Shown: positions 16,485 through 28,871, counted from the stretch's first letter. The stretch is 64,000 nucleotides of DNA from Cyprinodon diabolis (GCA_030533445.1 CM060072.1:28381766-28445765), one strand, 5' to 3'. Notes: generated by a model from the sequence alone, not told the origin. Program-made: numbers and translations.

Positions 16485-18233
16485 ATTACTGTGTATGAAT
16501 ATAAGCTTTTATATTTGCAGCTGGCTGAAGCAGGATCCTTATTTATCTGCTCAGCATCACAATCAGCAGGATGATTAAAATCTCCAAAGCAAAGAGCGGA
16601 ACACTGGTTTCACCTGCATGCTTTGAAGTAATGCCATAAAGTAGCATTTCCTGTCCAATCATCCGGTGTTCATGATTAATCATGATTATATTGCTGATGA
16701 AAAGACAGTCATATTTATAGATTGTCTAAATTGATGATCTATAGTTCTGTATAATATCTGCATTAAATAGGCTGAGCAGCTTTTCTTTATCAAAACACCC
16801 TGAAAAAAGGATTCATTCTGTGTTTGTTATATTAAATGTCTGCATGTTGATGTCATTTCTCTTTATACTGTCACTCTCTTATGGTTCATTTTCTTATGGT
16901 TAATACCAATTAAATTTAGAGAGACTGACACATCGGCTGGATGCTATGATTAATATTTTTTTCTTATATGGGTATCGGCCAATATCTGCCTTCTTTGGCT
17001 GATTAGCGTTTCTGCAGCCAGAAATTAAAATCACGTGGAGCGAATGCATTGCCACTCTTGCAGTTTGATATCCATGTTAATATTTTGTTTGAAGTGTTGA
17101 TAAATGTATTTTTTTTGTTGTTTCAATTTAGACATTTTTCATCTCTGTGTCATTTTTATGATTTGAATGGAGGAAAGAAAAGCAATATCAGCTCCTAATA
17201 TTGATCAAAATAATCTAAACAGTCAGGGATCAGTTAGACTGATATCAAAATAATCAGTATCAGTCTAAAAAACCTCTATCAGTTGATCTCAAATTAAAAT
17301 GTCAAGTTGGAAAAAGCTGTTTTCTCTATAAAAACGTCTAAATCAACATAACTGAGTTCCTGTGGTCAGAAAATTTAGATTTTACCTTATTTCATATATT
17401 AAATTATCCTATTTACTCACTATAAAAGTTTTCACTCAGTCTGTTTCAACTGCAAGGCCTCACAATTCTCCTGCGTGAGGGTATCTACAGATCAGACACA
17501 GCTTCTTCCCAAAACAAACTAGACTCTTTATCAAGGATTACTCATAACATCTTACTGTTAAACAAAGTGTCTGTAATTTATTTAGACTCTGATCACTCTC
17601 CATTGTTGTAAGTAAGGGTAACGCACTCTGCCCAGGCAGAACGGGGCTGACTATAGAGCAGTAAGGGCTGTATGATGAACTGTTTTCTTTGCAAAGATAT
17701 TAAAATAAAGTGCCGACTGAGTGAAATCCATTGATCTCCGTTTATTTAACTGGGGTGAATAGTTGAATACTTTTTTCCCACTACAGTTCCCTAAAGGTAA
17801 TTTCTAAACCAAGAGAAGCTTAATTCAAGCCTCAATTTTTCCCCTATAAATAATAAACTAGAACAGAAACCAAATTCATTTCTCAGCTCTTGGTCAGATC
17901 TTAAATCTTGAACACATATTTGCTGATTTCATTGATTTGAAGATATTAACCCAGATTCTGTTGATTCAGGATCCAGCCGACTCCACCTCTGTAGCTTCTG
18001 TGGTTCTGATTATAAGCATCCTTGCCTTAAAACACTTCTACTACAGTTTATTTCTTTAAATCATGCATTATCATGATCTATTTAAGGAAGATGATTAGGG
18101 GCACTTGAAAAAAGGAAAAAGAAAGTTAACTTATTTATTTAATCTGAGTTTAATATGGGAAAAAAGTGTGAGTTCTGACTTTAATCTTAGAACACTGAGA
18201 TTAAAGTCAGAATTCTATTTTCCCATATTAAAC

Positions 18234-19573
18234 TTAAAGGCACATCGACCGTGTAACATTTGGGGTCGTCTAGCGCCCCTAGTGGCCACAAGCGCCGCAG
18301 CACTGTCGCAAAAGTCAACAAACATTATCCGGCCAGCCTCCTGTGTCATCACTATCATCATCTTTATTTGTAGAGCTCTTTAAAACAGCTACAGTTGAAA
18401 ACAAAGTGTTGAACATAGCTAAAATAATAAAACACAATAATAGGCAATAATATGAATTTTTAAGCTAAATGAACAAGTTTACAACAAATAAGCCCTGCCA
18501 CTGTTAAAAGGCAGTGAATAAAAGTACGTCTTGTACGTACTTTTATTCGTACGTACAAAGTATTTTAAAAAATTTGTCAGGGAAAAAGAGGAGGAGCGAT
18601 AGAGAAGGATCTGACCCCTCTTGAGCTTCCTCTGAAACCTCGGTAGCTGCAGGAGTTGCTGCAGGTCTTTTGATTGGGGATCGTGCTAGGCGTCTAGGTT
18701 CAGCTCGGAGGGCGTGAGAAACGCCACTGCTCCCTGGAAAGCACCGCCGGAGCTGGCCAGACTGCAGCGCGGGGCACGGAAGACCAGCGGCGGAGCTCCA
18801 GTGAACAGCTACAGCCTGCTAGCTCATCAAAAATAACAAAGATCTATGACTGTATACTGGAAGCAAAGTGTTAACGTACTAGTCTAATAATATAGTTGAA
18901 AAAAGATAATCGATTTTACATCCGGCTTCTTATTTCAGTCTGCGCCAACGAATAAACTCCTTTCCAACATCGACTCTTGTTTTTCCTCCATCCCTTTCAT
19001 GTTTTCTCTTTTTAGCCTCCTCAGAAGGCTTAAACTTTTTCCTTGCCTCAACCATGACCAGTGGTCCAGCAGGCGGGAAAACAGTAGAGCAAAAGCCTTA
19101 GCTCCATGACTATATAAGAGCCTGTTGCCGTAAAGTGATGTAAATGGCATGTACTTATATAGCACCTTTATTCAAGTCAGGAGGCCTGACCAAAGCGCTT
19201 TACACTACATTCATTCACGCACACACTCACACTGATGGTGGCAAGCTACATTGTAGCCACAGCTGCCCTGGGGCTCACTGACAGAAGCGGGGCTGCCGTA
19301 CACTGGCGCCACCAGGCCTTCTGACCACCATCAGTAGACAATGCAGGTGAAGTGTCTTGCCCAAGGACACAACGACACTGAAAGTCGGAGTCGGGCTTGA
19401 ACCGTCAATCCTTTGATTTGAGGGCAAACTCCTACATCCAACGCCACTGTTGCCCTGTGTTTTTCCAGGTCACATAACCTGGTTAACGCCGGTGAGTCTT
19501 CTCCCAACTTACATAGTCGGTATTTCAAGAGGGGATCCCCGCTCGTAGCATTGATATTGTCAAGCGCTGTATA
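18234..19573 (-). mobile_element. Unclassified repeat, copy 1 (with insertion)
   Basis: Shares both ends with 53004-53463 in the opposite orientation: one end reads TTAAAGGCACATC with CGCCCCTAGTGGCCAC nearby, the other has CAAGCGCTGTA. A minus-strand reading frame near 18935-19165 contains HGAKAFALLF and LLRRLKREN, matching HGAKPFDLLF and LRRQLKIEN in copy 2. Bases 19137-19458 are a later insertion. I do not recognise the protein or class. Confidence 0.55.
19137..19458. repeat. Dispersed teleost non-LTR-type repeat
   Basis: Contains widely repeated fish blocks such as CCAAAGCGCTTTACACTACA, GTAGCCACAGCTGCCCTGGG and GTGAAGTGTCTTGCCCAAGG followed by ACACAACGAC. It splits the repeat at 18234-19573, so it inserted later. 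Exact family cannot be given without a repeat library. Confidence 0.65.
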
Positions 19574-20276
19574 GTGGCCTGAGGAACCATTTAAAATAAC
19601 TCATATGCATCAACTCTGTAGGTCAAAAAGTCTGTGGTGGGCTTTAAAAAAACACACAAAAAAACAGTAAACTTTGTTCAGGGCTTTTTTTGCTCTTTGA
19701 TTTTTATGTTAATCTTTAGCACAATTGCTCAGATCTAATCACACCAAAGGTTTACAGTTAAACCATGTCACATGGGTCACGTTGGGTCAGTCAGTCCATT
19801 CTGACTTTAATCAGTTTATCTATGTTCGATGAAATCATTTGAGATCAGACAGATTTAAGCAACAAAAATCTGTTGGGAAGAAAATATCTTTTTAGCACTT
19901 TTCAATTTGAAATTATTTGGCTGCAACAAAAGATGGATTACTATAAGAGCATGTTAACAAATAATGTCAGGACTGATTAGGTTTCTATAGGGAGCTGATT
20001 GCTAATGGTTCTGAAATAGGAAGAAAAAATGAAATAAAAAGGCTTTAAAAATTAAAAGAATGTAGTTTTCTGATGAAATTTTGCTTTAAAGAAGTTATAC
20101 CCTGCCATTTTATTCAAACAATCAAAAAAAATGCCCTTGAATTCCAGTGGGATCATGTTAGGAGGAAAACATCTTAACAGAGCTTATTTGGACACATTTT
20201 CTATATTCAAACCATTTTCATCAGATGGTCGAAGTGTGATGAAAATGATGTGTGTCCTTTCTTACAGGTGAGGGCT

Positions 20277-22526
20277 ATGGAGCATAAAACCGAAAAGAGG
20301 TTCCACAATCTGACCCTAGAGCAGGTCCAGGCTCTCGACAAAGTTCTCACCGAGGTGATCCCGATCCACGGGCGAGGAAATTTCCCTACGCTGCAGGTGA
20401 GAGCCAAAGACATCATCCGCGTGGTTAAGGATCGACTGCTGGAGAGGCACATCCAGGTTAAAGACATTCGCCTGAACGGAGCGACTGCCAGCCACATCCT
20501 GGTGAGAGATAACGGCCTAGGCTACAGAGACCTGGACATCATATTTGGAGTAGAGCTGCCAAGGCAGGAGGACTTCCAGGTGATTAAGGAGGTGGTGCTG
20601 GGCAGCCTGCGAGATCTCCTCCCTTGCGGGGTTAACAGGCAGAAGATAACCTGCCTCACTATGAAGGAAGCATATGTGCAAAAGATGGTGAAAGTGTTCA
20701 ATGAGCACGACAGATGGAGCCTGATTTTACTCTCAAACAACCGATCTAAAACCGTGGGGCTCAGGTTCGTTAGCTCCCTCCGGAGGCAGTTTGAATTCAG
20801 TGTAGACTCCTTTCAGATAATACTGGATCGTATGCTGGAGTCTTACTGGGGGAGCGACAGGAGAGAAGAGGAAAAACTGGCTCTGAATGCCAGAGATTCA
20901 TCTAAGCGAGACCACGGCAGAGAAGATGAGATACAAGAGGAATCGGCGCTTCCTCAAGATGCTAAAGCAGATCCTCAAAGAGATGGAGCACCGGTAACAA
21001 CTACAGATCCTCCATCCCCAGAAGGAGCTGCTTCCACATACGAGCTTCCAGAAAAAGAGGCTGAGCATGTAGTTGAAAAGCTGGAGGTGGAAGGACCTGA
21101 GGAGAACAGCTCACCTAAGGAGGAGGAAGACGAGGGTGGCATTGTGGGCGTTCAATCAGAGGAAGACATGTCAGAGGGGGTTGAGCTCTGTGAGGAAAAA
21201 GCAGAACAGAAAGAACTCTTTGATGGTGAATATCCTCCTGATGCCTCAACAGAAACCTTATTCTCCAGCACCAGGGATCAGCTGATTACACATTCATGTT
21301 CAAGAATACAGAATACGGAAGAGGCGTGTAGAGCCAACACTGAACAATCAGTTTCACAAGAAATTGCAATCTTTGAAAAAACAAAAACGTTAGAAATACA
21401 CATCGAAACCTGCAAGACTGAGCCACCTCCTAATCTTCAAGATCCCCACCATGAATACTCCTTTCCTCCCCCAGCTAAGAAAACCTGCAGCACATCGCAG
21501 GACATTGTGCCAAACTTCTACCCGTCTCCAAAGCTGCAAAGGAAAATGTCGCGAAAGCTGCTGAGCCAGCCGGAAAAGTGGTCCCTCCTGACGGACGTGT
21601 CGGATCTCACCACACAGTTCTTTCCTCCAATAGAGGTGGTGAAACCTCTTCAGCCAAGGGCCCCGGCACCGGACACTGTCCAACTTGGTGGCTCCAATGG
21701 TTTATGTCCTGAGTTAGAACACCTGAAGGGTACAGACGTTCCTACGGATCCCCCATACTGTCCAGAATCTATTCCTCAGGAAGCTGTCAGTTCTTGTGGC
21801 CCTGTAGAACAAACCGTAAAGCCAAAACAGGCCAAGAAGCCTCCTGATTTAAAGACTCAAATGAACCCAGTTTTAATGTCTCGGGTTACTGATCAAAGAA
21901 CCGAGCCGGTTGAAACGTTTCCAAACAGTCCATGTGCAGGAGGCGAGTCCATCATCGCCGTTGAAGCAGAGTGCATGTACGGAGATTTCGAGCAGGCGAT
22001 GGACCACCTTCGCAACCGCCTCATCGCAACCCACAACCCAGAGGAGATCCGTGGAGGAGGTCTGCTAAAGTACAGCGACCTGCTTGTGAGGAACTTCAGA
22101 CCCGCCAGTGAGACTGAGATCAAGTCCTTGGAGCGTTACATGTGCTCCCGCTTCTTCATCGACTTCCCAGACGTAGGTGAGCAGCAGAGAAAGATCGAGG
22201 CCTACCTCCAGTGCCATTTCGTTGGCAGTGAGGAAGCGAGCAAGTACGATTATCTGATGACTCTACGCCGCGTTATAGACGAGAGCACCGTGTGTTTGAT
22301 GGGACACGAGAGGAGGCAGACCCTCAACATGATCACAGTCCTCGCTCTGAGGGTTCTAGGCGAGCAGAACGCCATCCCCAACACGGCAAACGTCACCTGC
22401 TTTTATCAGCCGGCTCCATATATCGCAGAGCCAATTTACAACAGCTACTACATCCCTCAGGCCCAGCCCTCACTCGTCTACCACCCGTACCCGCTGCACG
22501 TCCACATGCAGTCTGGTCTTGTGTAG
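20277..22526 (+). CDS. tent5d: TENT5D/FAM46D-type nucleotidyltransferase with a long acidic insert
   Basis: TENT5 proteins are noncanonical poly(A) polymerases that lengthen mRNA tails. The coding exon begins at an acceptor (TTTCTTACAG, exon from 20268); the first ATG is 20277, giving 749 residues against about 390 in human TENT5D. Residues 23-40 contain VIPIHGRGNFPTL, 67-90 contain LNGATASHIL and GYRDLDIIF with catalytic Asp85 and Asp87, and 128-180 contain EAYVQK, DRWSLI and RRQFEFSVDSFQI. The C-terminal part resumes at about 566 with MYGDFEQAMDHL, EEIRGGGLLKY, CSRFFIDFP and ESTVCLMGHERRQTLN. VTCFYQPAPYIAEP and the end PYPLHVH favour TENT5D over A-C. Residues about 194-560 form a Glu/Ser/Pro-rich insert without a recognised domain. 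The third active-site acid (Glu166 in TENT5C) is Gly161 here. Whether it is an active polymerase is therefore unclear. Confidence 0.93.
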   Translation: MEHKTEKRFHNLTLEQVQALDKVLTEVIPIHGRGNFPTLQVRAKDIIRVVKDRLLERHIQVKDIRLNGATASHILVRDNGLGYRDLDIIFGVELPRQEDFQVIKEVVLGSLRDLLPCGVNRQKITCLTMKEAYVQKMVKVFNEHDRWSLILLSNNRSKTVGLRFVSSLRRQFEFSVDSFQIILDRMLESYWGSDRREEEKLALNARDSSKRDHGREDEIQEESALPQDAKADPQRDGAPVTTTDPPSPEGAASTYELPEKEAEHVVEKLEVEGPEENSSPKEEEDEGGIVGVQSEEDMSEGVELCEEKAEQKELFDGEYPPDASTETLFSSTRDQLITHSCSRIQNTEEACRANTEQSVSQEIAIFEKTKTLEIHIETCKTEPPPNLQDPHHEYSFPPPAKKTCSTSQDIVPNFYPSPKLQRKMSRKLLSQPEKWSLLTDVSDLTTQFFPPIEVVKPLQPRAPAPDTVQLGGSNGLCPELEHLKGTDVPTDPPYCPESIPQEAVSSCGPVEQTVKPKQAKKPPDLKTQMNPVLMSRVTDQRTEPVETFPNSPCAGGESIIAVEAECMYGDFEQAMDHLRNRLIATHNPEEIRGGGLLKYSDLLVRNFRPASETEIKSLERYMCSRFFIDFPDVGEQQRKIEAYLQCHFVGSEEASKYDYLMTLRRVIDESTVCLMGHERRQTLNMITVLALRVLGEQNAIPNTANVTCFYQPAPYIAEPIYNSYYIPQAQPSLVYHPYPLHVHMQSGLV

Positions 22527-25340
22527 CCATGGCGGCTCGCTAGCATGAAGGCATGCGTTTAGCATGGTGCTCTGCAATAAGAGCTACACACGGCGGTTTT
22601 ATCAACAGGCAACAACAGTTGCTGTGTTGTTTAAAGTTTTAAAATCCTTCCCGCTTATAACAGATATGGAGTGGTCTTGGCTGAAGCGGCAAATATGCTT
22701 CGATTTTTAAGATGAGCCTAAGAAAAGAAAGGACGACTCGACGGGAGGAATTCATCACAACTGCTGTAAGGCCGCTCTGTTTTACCTTGGAGGACTCATC
22801 GGCCTCCTGCATTGAAGGCAGTAATGGATGAAAAACATTGTTCGCTTATCAAACATAATCCCTCACTTGTTGGCAACAAGGATCTTAATTCCTACTTTGG
22901 ATAAAGTTTGAGGATTAATCCTGTGGGGTAAAAACCCTAACTGTTTTGGGAATCATGACTTAGCTCCGTATTCATTATTTAGTGATAGGATGTAACGCCT
23001 TTACTGCCGGTGTCCTGTCAGAACAGCATACCCTGTCAGATCGGCATACTTTGTTCTAATACACATGCGCGCACATGGGCAACAGTTCCCACTGAATTTT
23101 AGCAGCAGTGTACCGACCAGCAAAAACACATTTATTTTAACTTTTTAAAAAGAAAATCACCTTTGATTATACTGCTATTGACTGAATGTAAAAAGGACAT
23201 GATTGAAGTTTCCTGGATGTTGAGAGAAGAAGCTTCTATAGCTATAACCAACATTAATTTAAAATAAGTTACTTTAGTAGTAAAAAAACATGTATGGTGA
23301 ATTTAAAATTTGTTAGATTTTGTTTTCATGTTTAAAATGATAGAAAACATTGGGTGTGGTTTATATTGTGACAGAATTCATTTAAGTTAGAAAAACCGAG
23401 CGTATGCCTTTCTGATAGCGTATGCTGTTCTGACAGAACACCTGTTTAGATTAGACAGTGGTGCTTCCACAATGTGGTAAATTATGTATTAGTGGATGTA
23501 AACTGGGAACATGTCATTTAATAAGAATAGCCTAGAGAATAAATAAAATGTCCTCTGAAAGGTTTAGACTCGTATCTCCTGTTAAAGTGATAGAAGCACT
23601 TCTATGTTTATTCCCAAACAGCTCAAACATGAACAGTAATGTGTATTTATAGTTTTATTTCAACAGATATTCATTGAATATGATTGTACGTTTCAAAATG
23701 TGACACATTGTTTAGAAATGAAACAAACCCTGACTTTAGACTTCCCAGTCCTGTAAAAAAGTAGAAAACATGTTTAAAAAAGCGTCGGTGTTGGATAATT
23801 TCCATTAATGGAGCTTTAGTTTCACAGTTATTTAACCATTGTTTAAACCTGGATAGACTGTAAAATATCTTTTACTCTTAAACATCTGCATTTATGACTA
23901 AATCTGGAGCTATAAATTAATCCTCCTCGACATCAGATTTGGCTTTTTAAACCTGACTTCAGATCAAAAAATTGTCATACCGTTTGTTCCAAAATCATTG
24001 GTACTCTTGGTAAACATATATGACATCTACTGGCACAATGTTTTTAATTTGAGTTTTTTTCTTCCAGTAAAAGGGAAAATATAGCAACAAGGAATCAGTA
24101 ATTTCCCTGCAACAGATGTAAAGTGTTTTCTACTTACTGGTGTAATCAGGAAGTAGAAGAAGTTTAATTAATTTCTTTTAAACCAAAGGGAGTTTGGGAA
24201 CTCAATAGATGGGTGTTGATCTTCCAAATTAAGGAAAATAAGGAAAAGCATGTTAAAAAAAACATCATCTTGTTTTCAAATGTAAAGTTTGACTGGTGAG
24301 AACATTTGCTGAAGGCTTTTTACTCTGGTGCCAAGAAATTTAGAGAAAGCAGAAAATCTTCCTGTTTCAGAAATATGTTTGCAGACTCATCTGATCAGGC
24401 TTTCACCCTGTTTTATTCTAGGTTGCCTAAAAAGGAATTTATAATCCATATAGAGGTTTGATACATCTCAATAAAGTTAACTAACCTTAGATTGATGCAC
24501 AAAACAAAAATACTTTCATCAAATTTACAAAGATTTAAATCCGGAAACAGAAAATTCAGCGTTTTTCTGTCTCATTACTTTATATTCATATTAGTATTTA
24601 CCACTCTTGTCTATTTTATGAATATCCATAAGAAGCTTATTTAGTCTGGTAAAATGCACATAAATGCTTCAAATGATTTTTTTCCCCATCTGAAACGAGG
24701 AGATAACGTCATTATTACCAACCTTTCCTCCTGTGGTGTCAAATTAGTGTGCATTGTGGTATTTCTTCCCCAGGTGTTATTGGTTGTTCTCTGCTGCATT
24801 TTCTACTTTAAGGAAACGTTGCAGGTTTTGCTGCTTTGTGAATGTTTGAATGCATGTTTTTCATTGGAAGGACCTATTTGACCATGTCTTTGCTGCAGCT
24901 GTGGGGGTGAACCCTGTTCTCCGTCATCTGCAGATGGAAAGTCTGTTTAGGTTTCCTGCCTGCTGTACTGTGCTGAGATGTTTCTGATTGCATTGATTAT
25001 TTAAGCTGAAATGTGCGGCTGGTGGTTCCTGCATCATGTCTTATAGCAAAGTACTCGTGTTAAGCATTTGTGAACAAAAGAAGCCCAAGTTGAGGGCACT
25101 GACGGCTTCCACTGAAGCACAATATAAATGCACCATTAGGTATCGTAAATGACAGTGTTTGACCTGCCCATGATCCTCCAGCTACCTACCGATGATAATG
25201 AAGCTGTGTAAGCCGTCTCCTCTGTAGCTTCAAACTGGTTGTATTTATCTTTAAGGTTTGTTGTGTATTGGTAAGGTGTTGTTCTACCACTCAAATATTG
25301 CTGTACGCTCACACTGTCATGTTATGGTGATAATAAATGT
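22527..25340 (+). other. tent5d: tent5d 3' UTR and downstream region
   Basis: No further coding sequence is seen. AATAAA hexamers occur at 23538-23547 (two overlapping) and 25332-25337, each a possible poly(A) signal, so the 3' UTR may be about 1 or 2.8 kb. A MITE-like element lies inside at 23009-23442. Confidence 0.45.
23009..23442. mobile_element. MITE-like element with repeated CAGCATAC motifs, copy A
   Basis: Left end GGTGTCCTGTCAGAACAGCA and right end with the complement of GGTGTTCTGTCAGAACAGCA are inverted repeats. Each arm then repeats a second related unit (GTCAGATCGGCATAC on the left, CGTATGCCTTTCTGAT on the right). No coding content. No convincing target duplication was found. Confidence 0.6.
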
Positions 25341-27150
25341 TACATGACCACTTCCTGTCTAGCATCTACTTTAAGAGCTCCACCATCTGGTTCATTTATT
25401 CATTATGTTGTATGACATCACACGCAGTGTTGGCAACGGAAGGAGGAGGCATTTAAACTGTTGCCAAAACTACACTGGTGAATTCTCTGGGTAAAGACAT
25501 TGGATAAAAAATAATGGTTCGATATCTGGGCTGCAGAGAGTAACAACTCCTGAATGATCTATAAATCTGGCAAGATATACGGTATTACCGCTCTTCTTTA
25601 AGAGTTTAATTGGTTGGTTTTCTTGCCACAAGTAGGAGCGCATTCACGTAGCTTGATATAAGTCTGCTTTATTTGGGATCATCGATCTGTGCACAAACTT
25701 GACCTAGTCAATAAAAGTACCACATATGGAGGACAAGAAGCTTTATCAAACAGAAACTTTTGCTCTGAAACTTTAACCTAAAGCTAAATTCACAGAAAAA
25801 CTATGAAATATTGAAGGAGGAAAAAAGGTGATTGCTCTTGTTGGACCTTTGAGGCATTAAAATGTGTTGAAATCCACGTCGACCAGAGGTGTCTAAACTT
25901 TTTTTCTTATCGGCCAAAAAATTATTTAAGAGATTAAAAATATAACCCTAAAATCTACATTAAACAGAAAATTATATATATATTATCTACCTCATTAAAT
26001 ATGGGCTTTCTACATTTTAATGAAAGAGACTTTCTGTAGGACAGGAACATGTAAATGATAGTAAAGCCAAATGTCAGGTTTCTCCACATTTACATTATTA
26101 AGCTTGCAACAAGTCATCATATATCCTCTACATCATTGGTGTGATTTTTTTTCCTTTCTTGAATAAGTATTTATATTGTAAATATGTTCCAGTTTAAAAG
26201 GTTCTTGAACAGGTGTTCTATGAGGTCAGCATACCCCACCAGACCAGCATACCCATAGTAATATGTATGTGCGGGCATGCAGAAAGGGACATTTAAATGA
26301 CTTCTTTTACATCTGCACCTGTCAAGATCAGCATACACTTAACCATTTTATGACAATCTGACAGGTTAGCTGTTACGTCAGTGTGAAATTGCAAACAAAG
26401 AAAAGGCTATGTTTAAAGCAGTTAAGCTTTAAATTCTGTTTACCGTTTTTATAGCATCACACATAAATAAAGTAGCCTTGTAGATTTCCTTCCACTTATA
26501 GTGTCAGACATATGCAAATCTGACATCTTGCACATGCGTATTGACTATGAGTATGCTGGTCTGATGGAGTATGCTGGTCTGACAGAAAACCAGGTAAAAG
26601 AAGTTTGTCTTTTTTTTACCTTCCAGGATCAGTCTTTGTAAACACCCTTTGTGTTTGATTAATTAAATGTAAAAATTCAGGTTGTTTAAAGATTAATCAT
26701 TTGTGTTTCAAACATTTTAAATGATTTTTTTCTTCCAATAATTGCCTCCAGATTAAAAGTCTCCTGCAGGGACCACCTCTGACCCGCAGCCGGGGGGCTG
26801 TATAAATTGAACCACTTTAAAATAAAAGGCCTTTCTATTCATTTGCCCTTATAAACACTGTTCTCTCAGTGAATCCAGCCATCTCCCTGTCTGTAGGCGT
26901 GGCAGAGCCAAGTGCGTCACAGCCTAACCTTGTTTATTCCCTGTGTGACTCAACTCCGCTGCAAAGAGTACATTCAAGTTTATCGGCGCACGTCGCAGTA
27001 TACTGACAGACCTGGTAATCTGCCTTTTCTCCCAGCCGGATCGGATGACTCAGTCTCAGCGGTTCTGAACAGCTGCATCCATCTTCAGCAGACATTACAG
27101 CTCAATGCTGTATAATCCAGGAACGTGAAGTAAAACTCCAGATCATTTTC
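25341..27150. other. Spacer between convergent tent5d and brwd3
   Basis: Apart from the MITE-like copy B I see no gene or other repeat I can name. The open frame around 26912-27115 has no recognisable protein content. Confidence 0.5.
26212..26591. mobile_element. MITE-like element with repeated CAGCATAC motifs, copy B
   Basis: Same organisation as 23009-23442: left arm GGTGTTCTATGAGGTCAGCA then ACCAGACCAGCATAC; right arm GAGTATGCTGGTCTGATGG then GTATGCTGGTCTGACAG. Another GATCAGCATAC unit is at 26326-26336. Lies in the spacer between the convergent tent5d and brwd3 genes. Confidence 0.6.
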
Positions 27151-27162
27151 AAATGTACCTGT

Positions 27163-28871
27163 TTTATTAAAAAAAAAAAAAACGAAACAAAAAAAACAAC
27201 ACAATAAAAACATTCATATAAAAGAGTCATGTGAGCGTTTTTATTTTTCCACCTACAGCAGAATGATGTCATCCTGATGTCCAGGAAACGCTGAGCTCCA
27301 TGTCATAAAATCAGATTCAAACATCAGAGTCCATCTTCACACAATTCAAAACATGAGTTAATGCTGCAGCCAGAGGTAGCCGACGCGCTGATGTCAGTTT
27401 GTTTTATTTCCAGGAACCTGACGAGAACAAAGACCCTCTGGCTCAGAACCACACGCTGAGGGTCCAGGAAGTGTGTTTAGACTTTAGCACCCGGTGCTGG
27501 AAAGATGAGCCGAGCTCTGCTCTAAATGCTCTCAGCATGACTGCGTTCATGTAAACACAGAAGCAAAAAGAGAAAGGAATAATAGAGAAGTTAGTTTAGA
27601 CTGAAAAGAAACCTAAACCACCACCGAATGGAATCCTGCAAGATGAGAAGTTTAAACGAAAATCCAAATATAGCCTCATCCTCAGGTTGCAAAAATAAAT
27701 GTCCATTTTAATCCAAAATAGAAGTTCGCTGGCACAGTTTAAGGTTTAACATAAAATATTATGAGGTTTCCTGTCAATTTCTCTCTTTCACTCAGCTGCC
27801 ACATGGAGGAGATAAATGTGCAAATATCTGTTCCTTATCACTATCAACATAACAAACAAGAGTAAAAAAAATAAATATTAATAAGGAAGAGTTGTCCAAG
27901 AACCCGTCTGCTCTGCTCTGGTCCATCAGAGCTCACCTGGAAGAATGGAGGGTTCTTCTCACCCAGAACAGAAGAGAAAAAAACTCATCACCCCATCTGA
28001 TTCAAACACAACAGAAACATGTTCTCAGGAAAAATAAATGACTCAAAGTTCATAGTTTAGTGATGATGAGGAGGAGATTCCTTCTGATTATTTGCAGGTA
28101 TTGCTGTTGGCCAGACGACGACATTGTAAGGGTTCCTGCAGACGGTCCATTTTTAAATATACATCCCATAATAAGCTGGGATCACTGCTAAATACTGACT
28201 TCAAACATCAATTAAAATGGTTAGAATTCATGACATCTGGAGAGGAAGGAAGGAAGGAAGGAAGGAAGGAAGGAAGGAAGGAAGGAAGGAAACAAGAAAA
28301 GGAAGTATGGAAGGATACAACAAAGGATAGGAGGGAACAGCAGAGAGAGGAGGGAAGGAAACAACGGGGTAGGACACAGGAGAGGATGGAAAGAAGGGAG
28401 GGAGGAAGGAAACAAAAAGAGGACGCCTCCTCAGTAATCAAGCATAAAAACCTTTTCTTATTTCCTTCCTTGTCTAGGGTCTGGAAAATGCCTGAATCAG
28501 ACCCCAGACTTTTCCAGGAGCCCTGGGCTGCTAATGCGTCTGGCAGCAGCGGCGGCAGATGAAGGGCGGGTCGGCTGAATGATTCTTCCTCAAACATCGG
28601 AGGTCAACACAGGAGCACCATGTTTTTGGCATCTTCACATGGTTCTTTGGTGAACAGTGGCTGAAGTAGTGTGAGGAACATCTAGTGTTTGAGGAGGAGG
28701 AGAGCAGTAAGGCTGAAGGTGAGGCTCTGTCGTCCAGGGAGCAGAAATCCATGGCGACAGTGGAGGAGCACCAGCAGAACCATAGATATCTAGATTTATT
28801 ATTTACACACCTGTACAAAACAAAAATCCCTGAAGTCTTGTGGTGCTGAAAGGAGGAAGAGGAGGGCAGCG
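27163..28871 (-). other. brwd3: brwd3 3' UTR with polyadenylation signal
   Basis: The reverse complement of 27163-27168 is AATAAA, and an A-rich stretch follows on the plus strand at 27168-27200. This would give a 3' UTR of about 1.7 kb. A GGAA microsatellite at 28246-28290 falls inside it. Confidence 0.55.
28246..28420. repeat. (GGAA)n microsatellite and purine-rich flank
   Basis: About eleven GGAA units at 28246-28290, then an imperfect GGAA/GAGG purine-rich stretch. Open reading frames reported here in either strand are products of this repeat. Confidence 0.85.

Noticed and set aside
20250..20276. Upstream extension of the tent5d frame (from a GTG at 20250)
   Set aside because: It has no ATG and lies across a clear splice acceptor (TTTCTTACAG ending 20267), so it is intron plus leader. 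The first ATG is 20277.
28092..28597. Frames of 156 and 129 residues around the GGAA microsatellite
   Set aside because: Products of a simple repeat in the brwd3 3' UTR.
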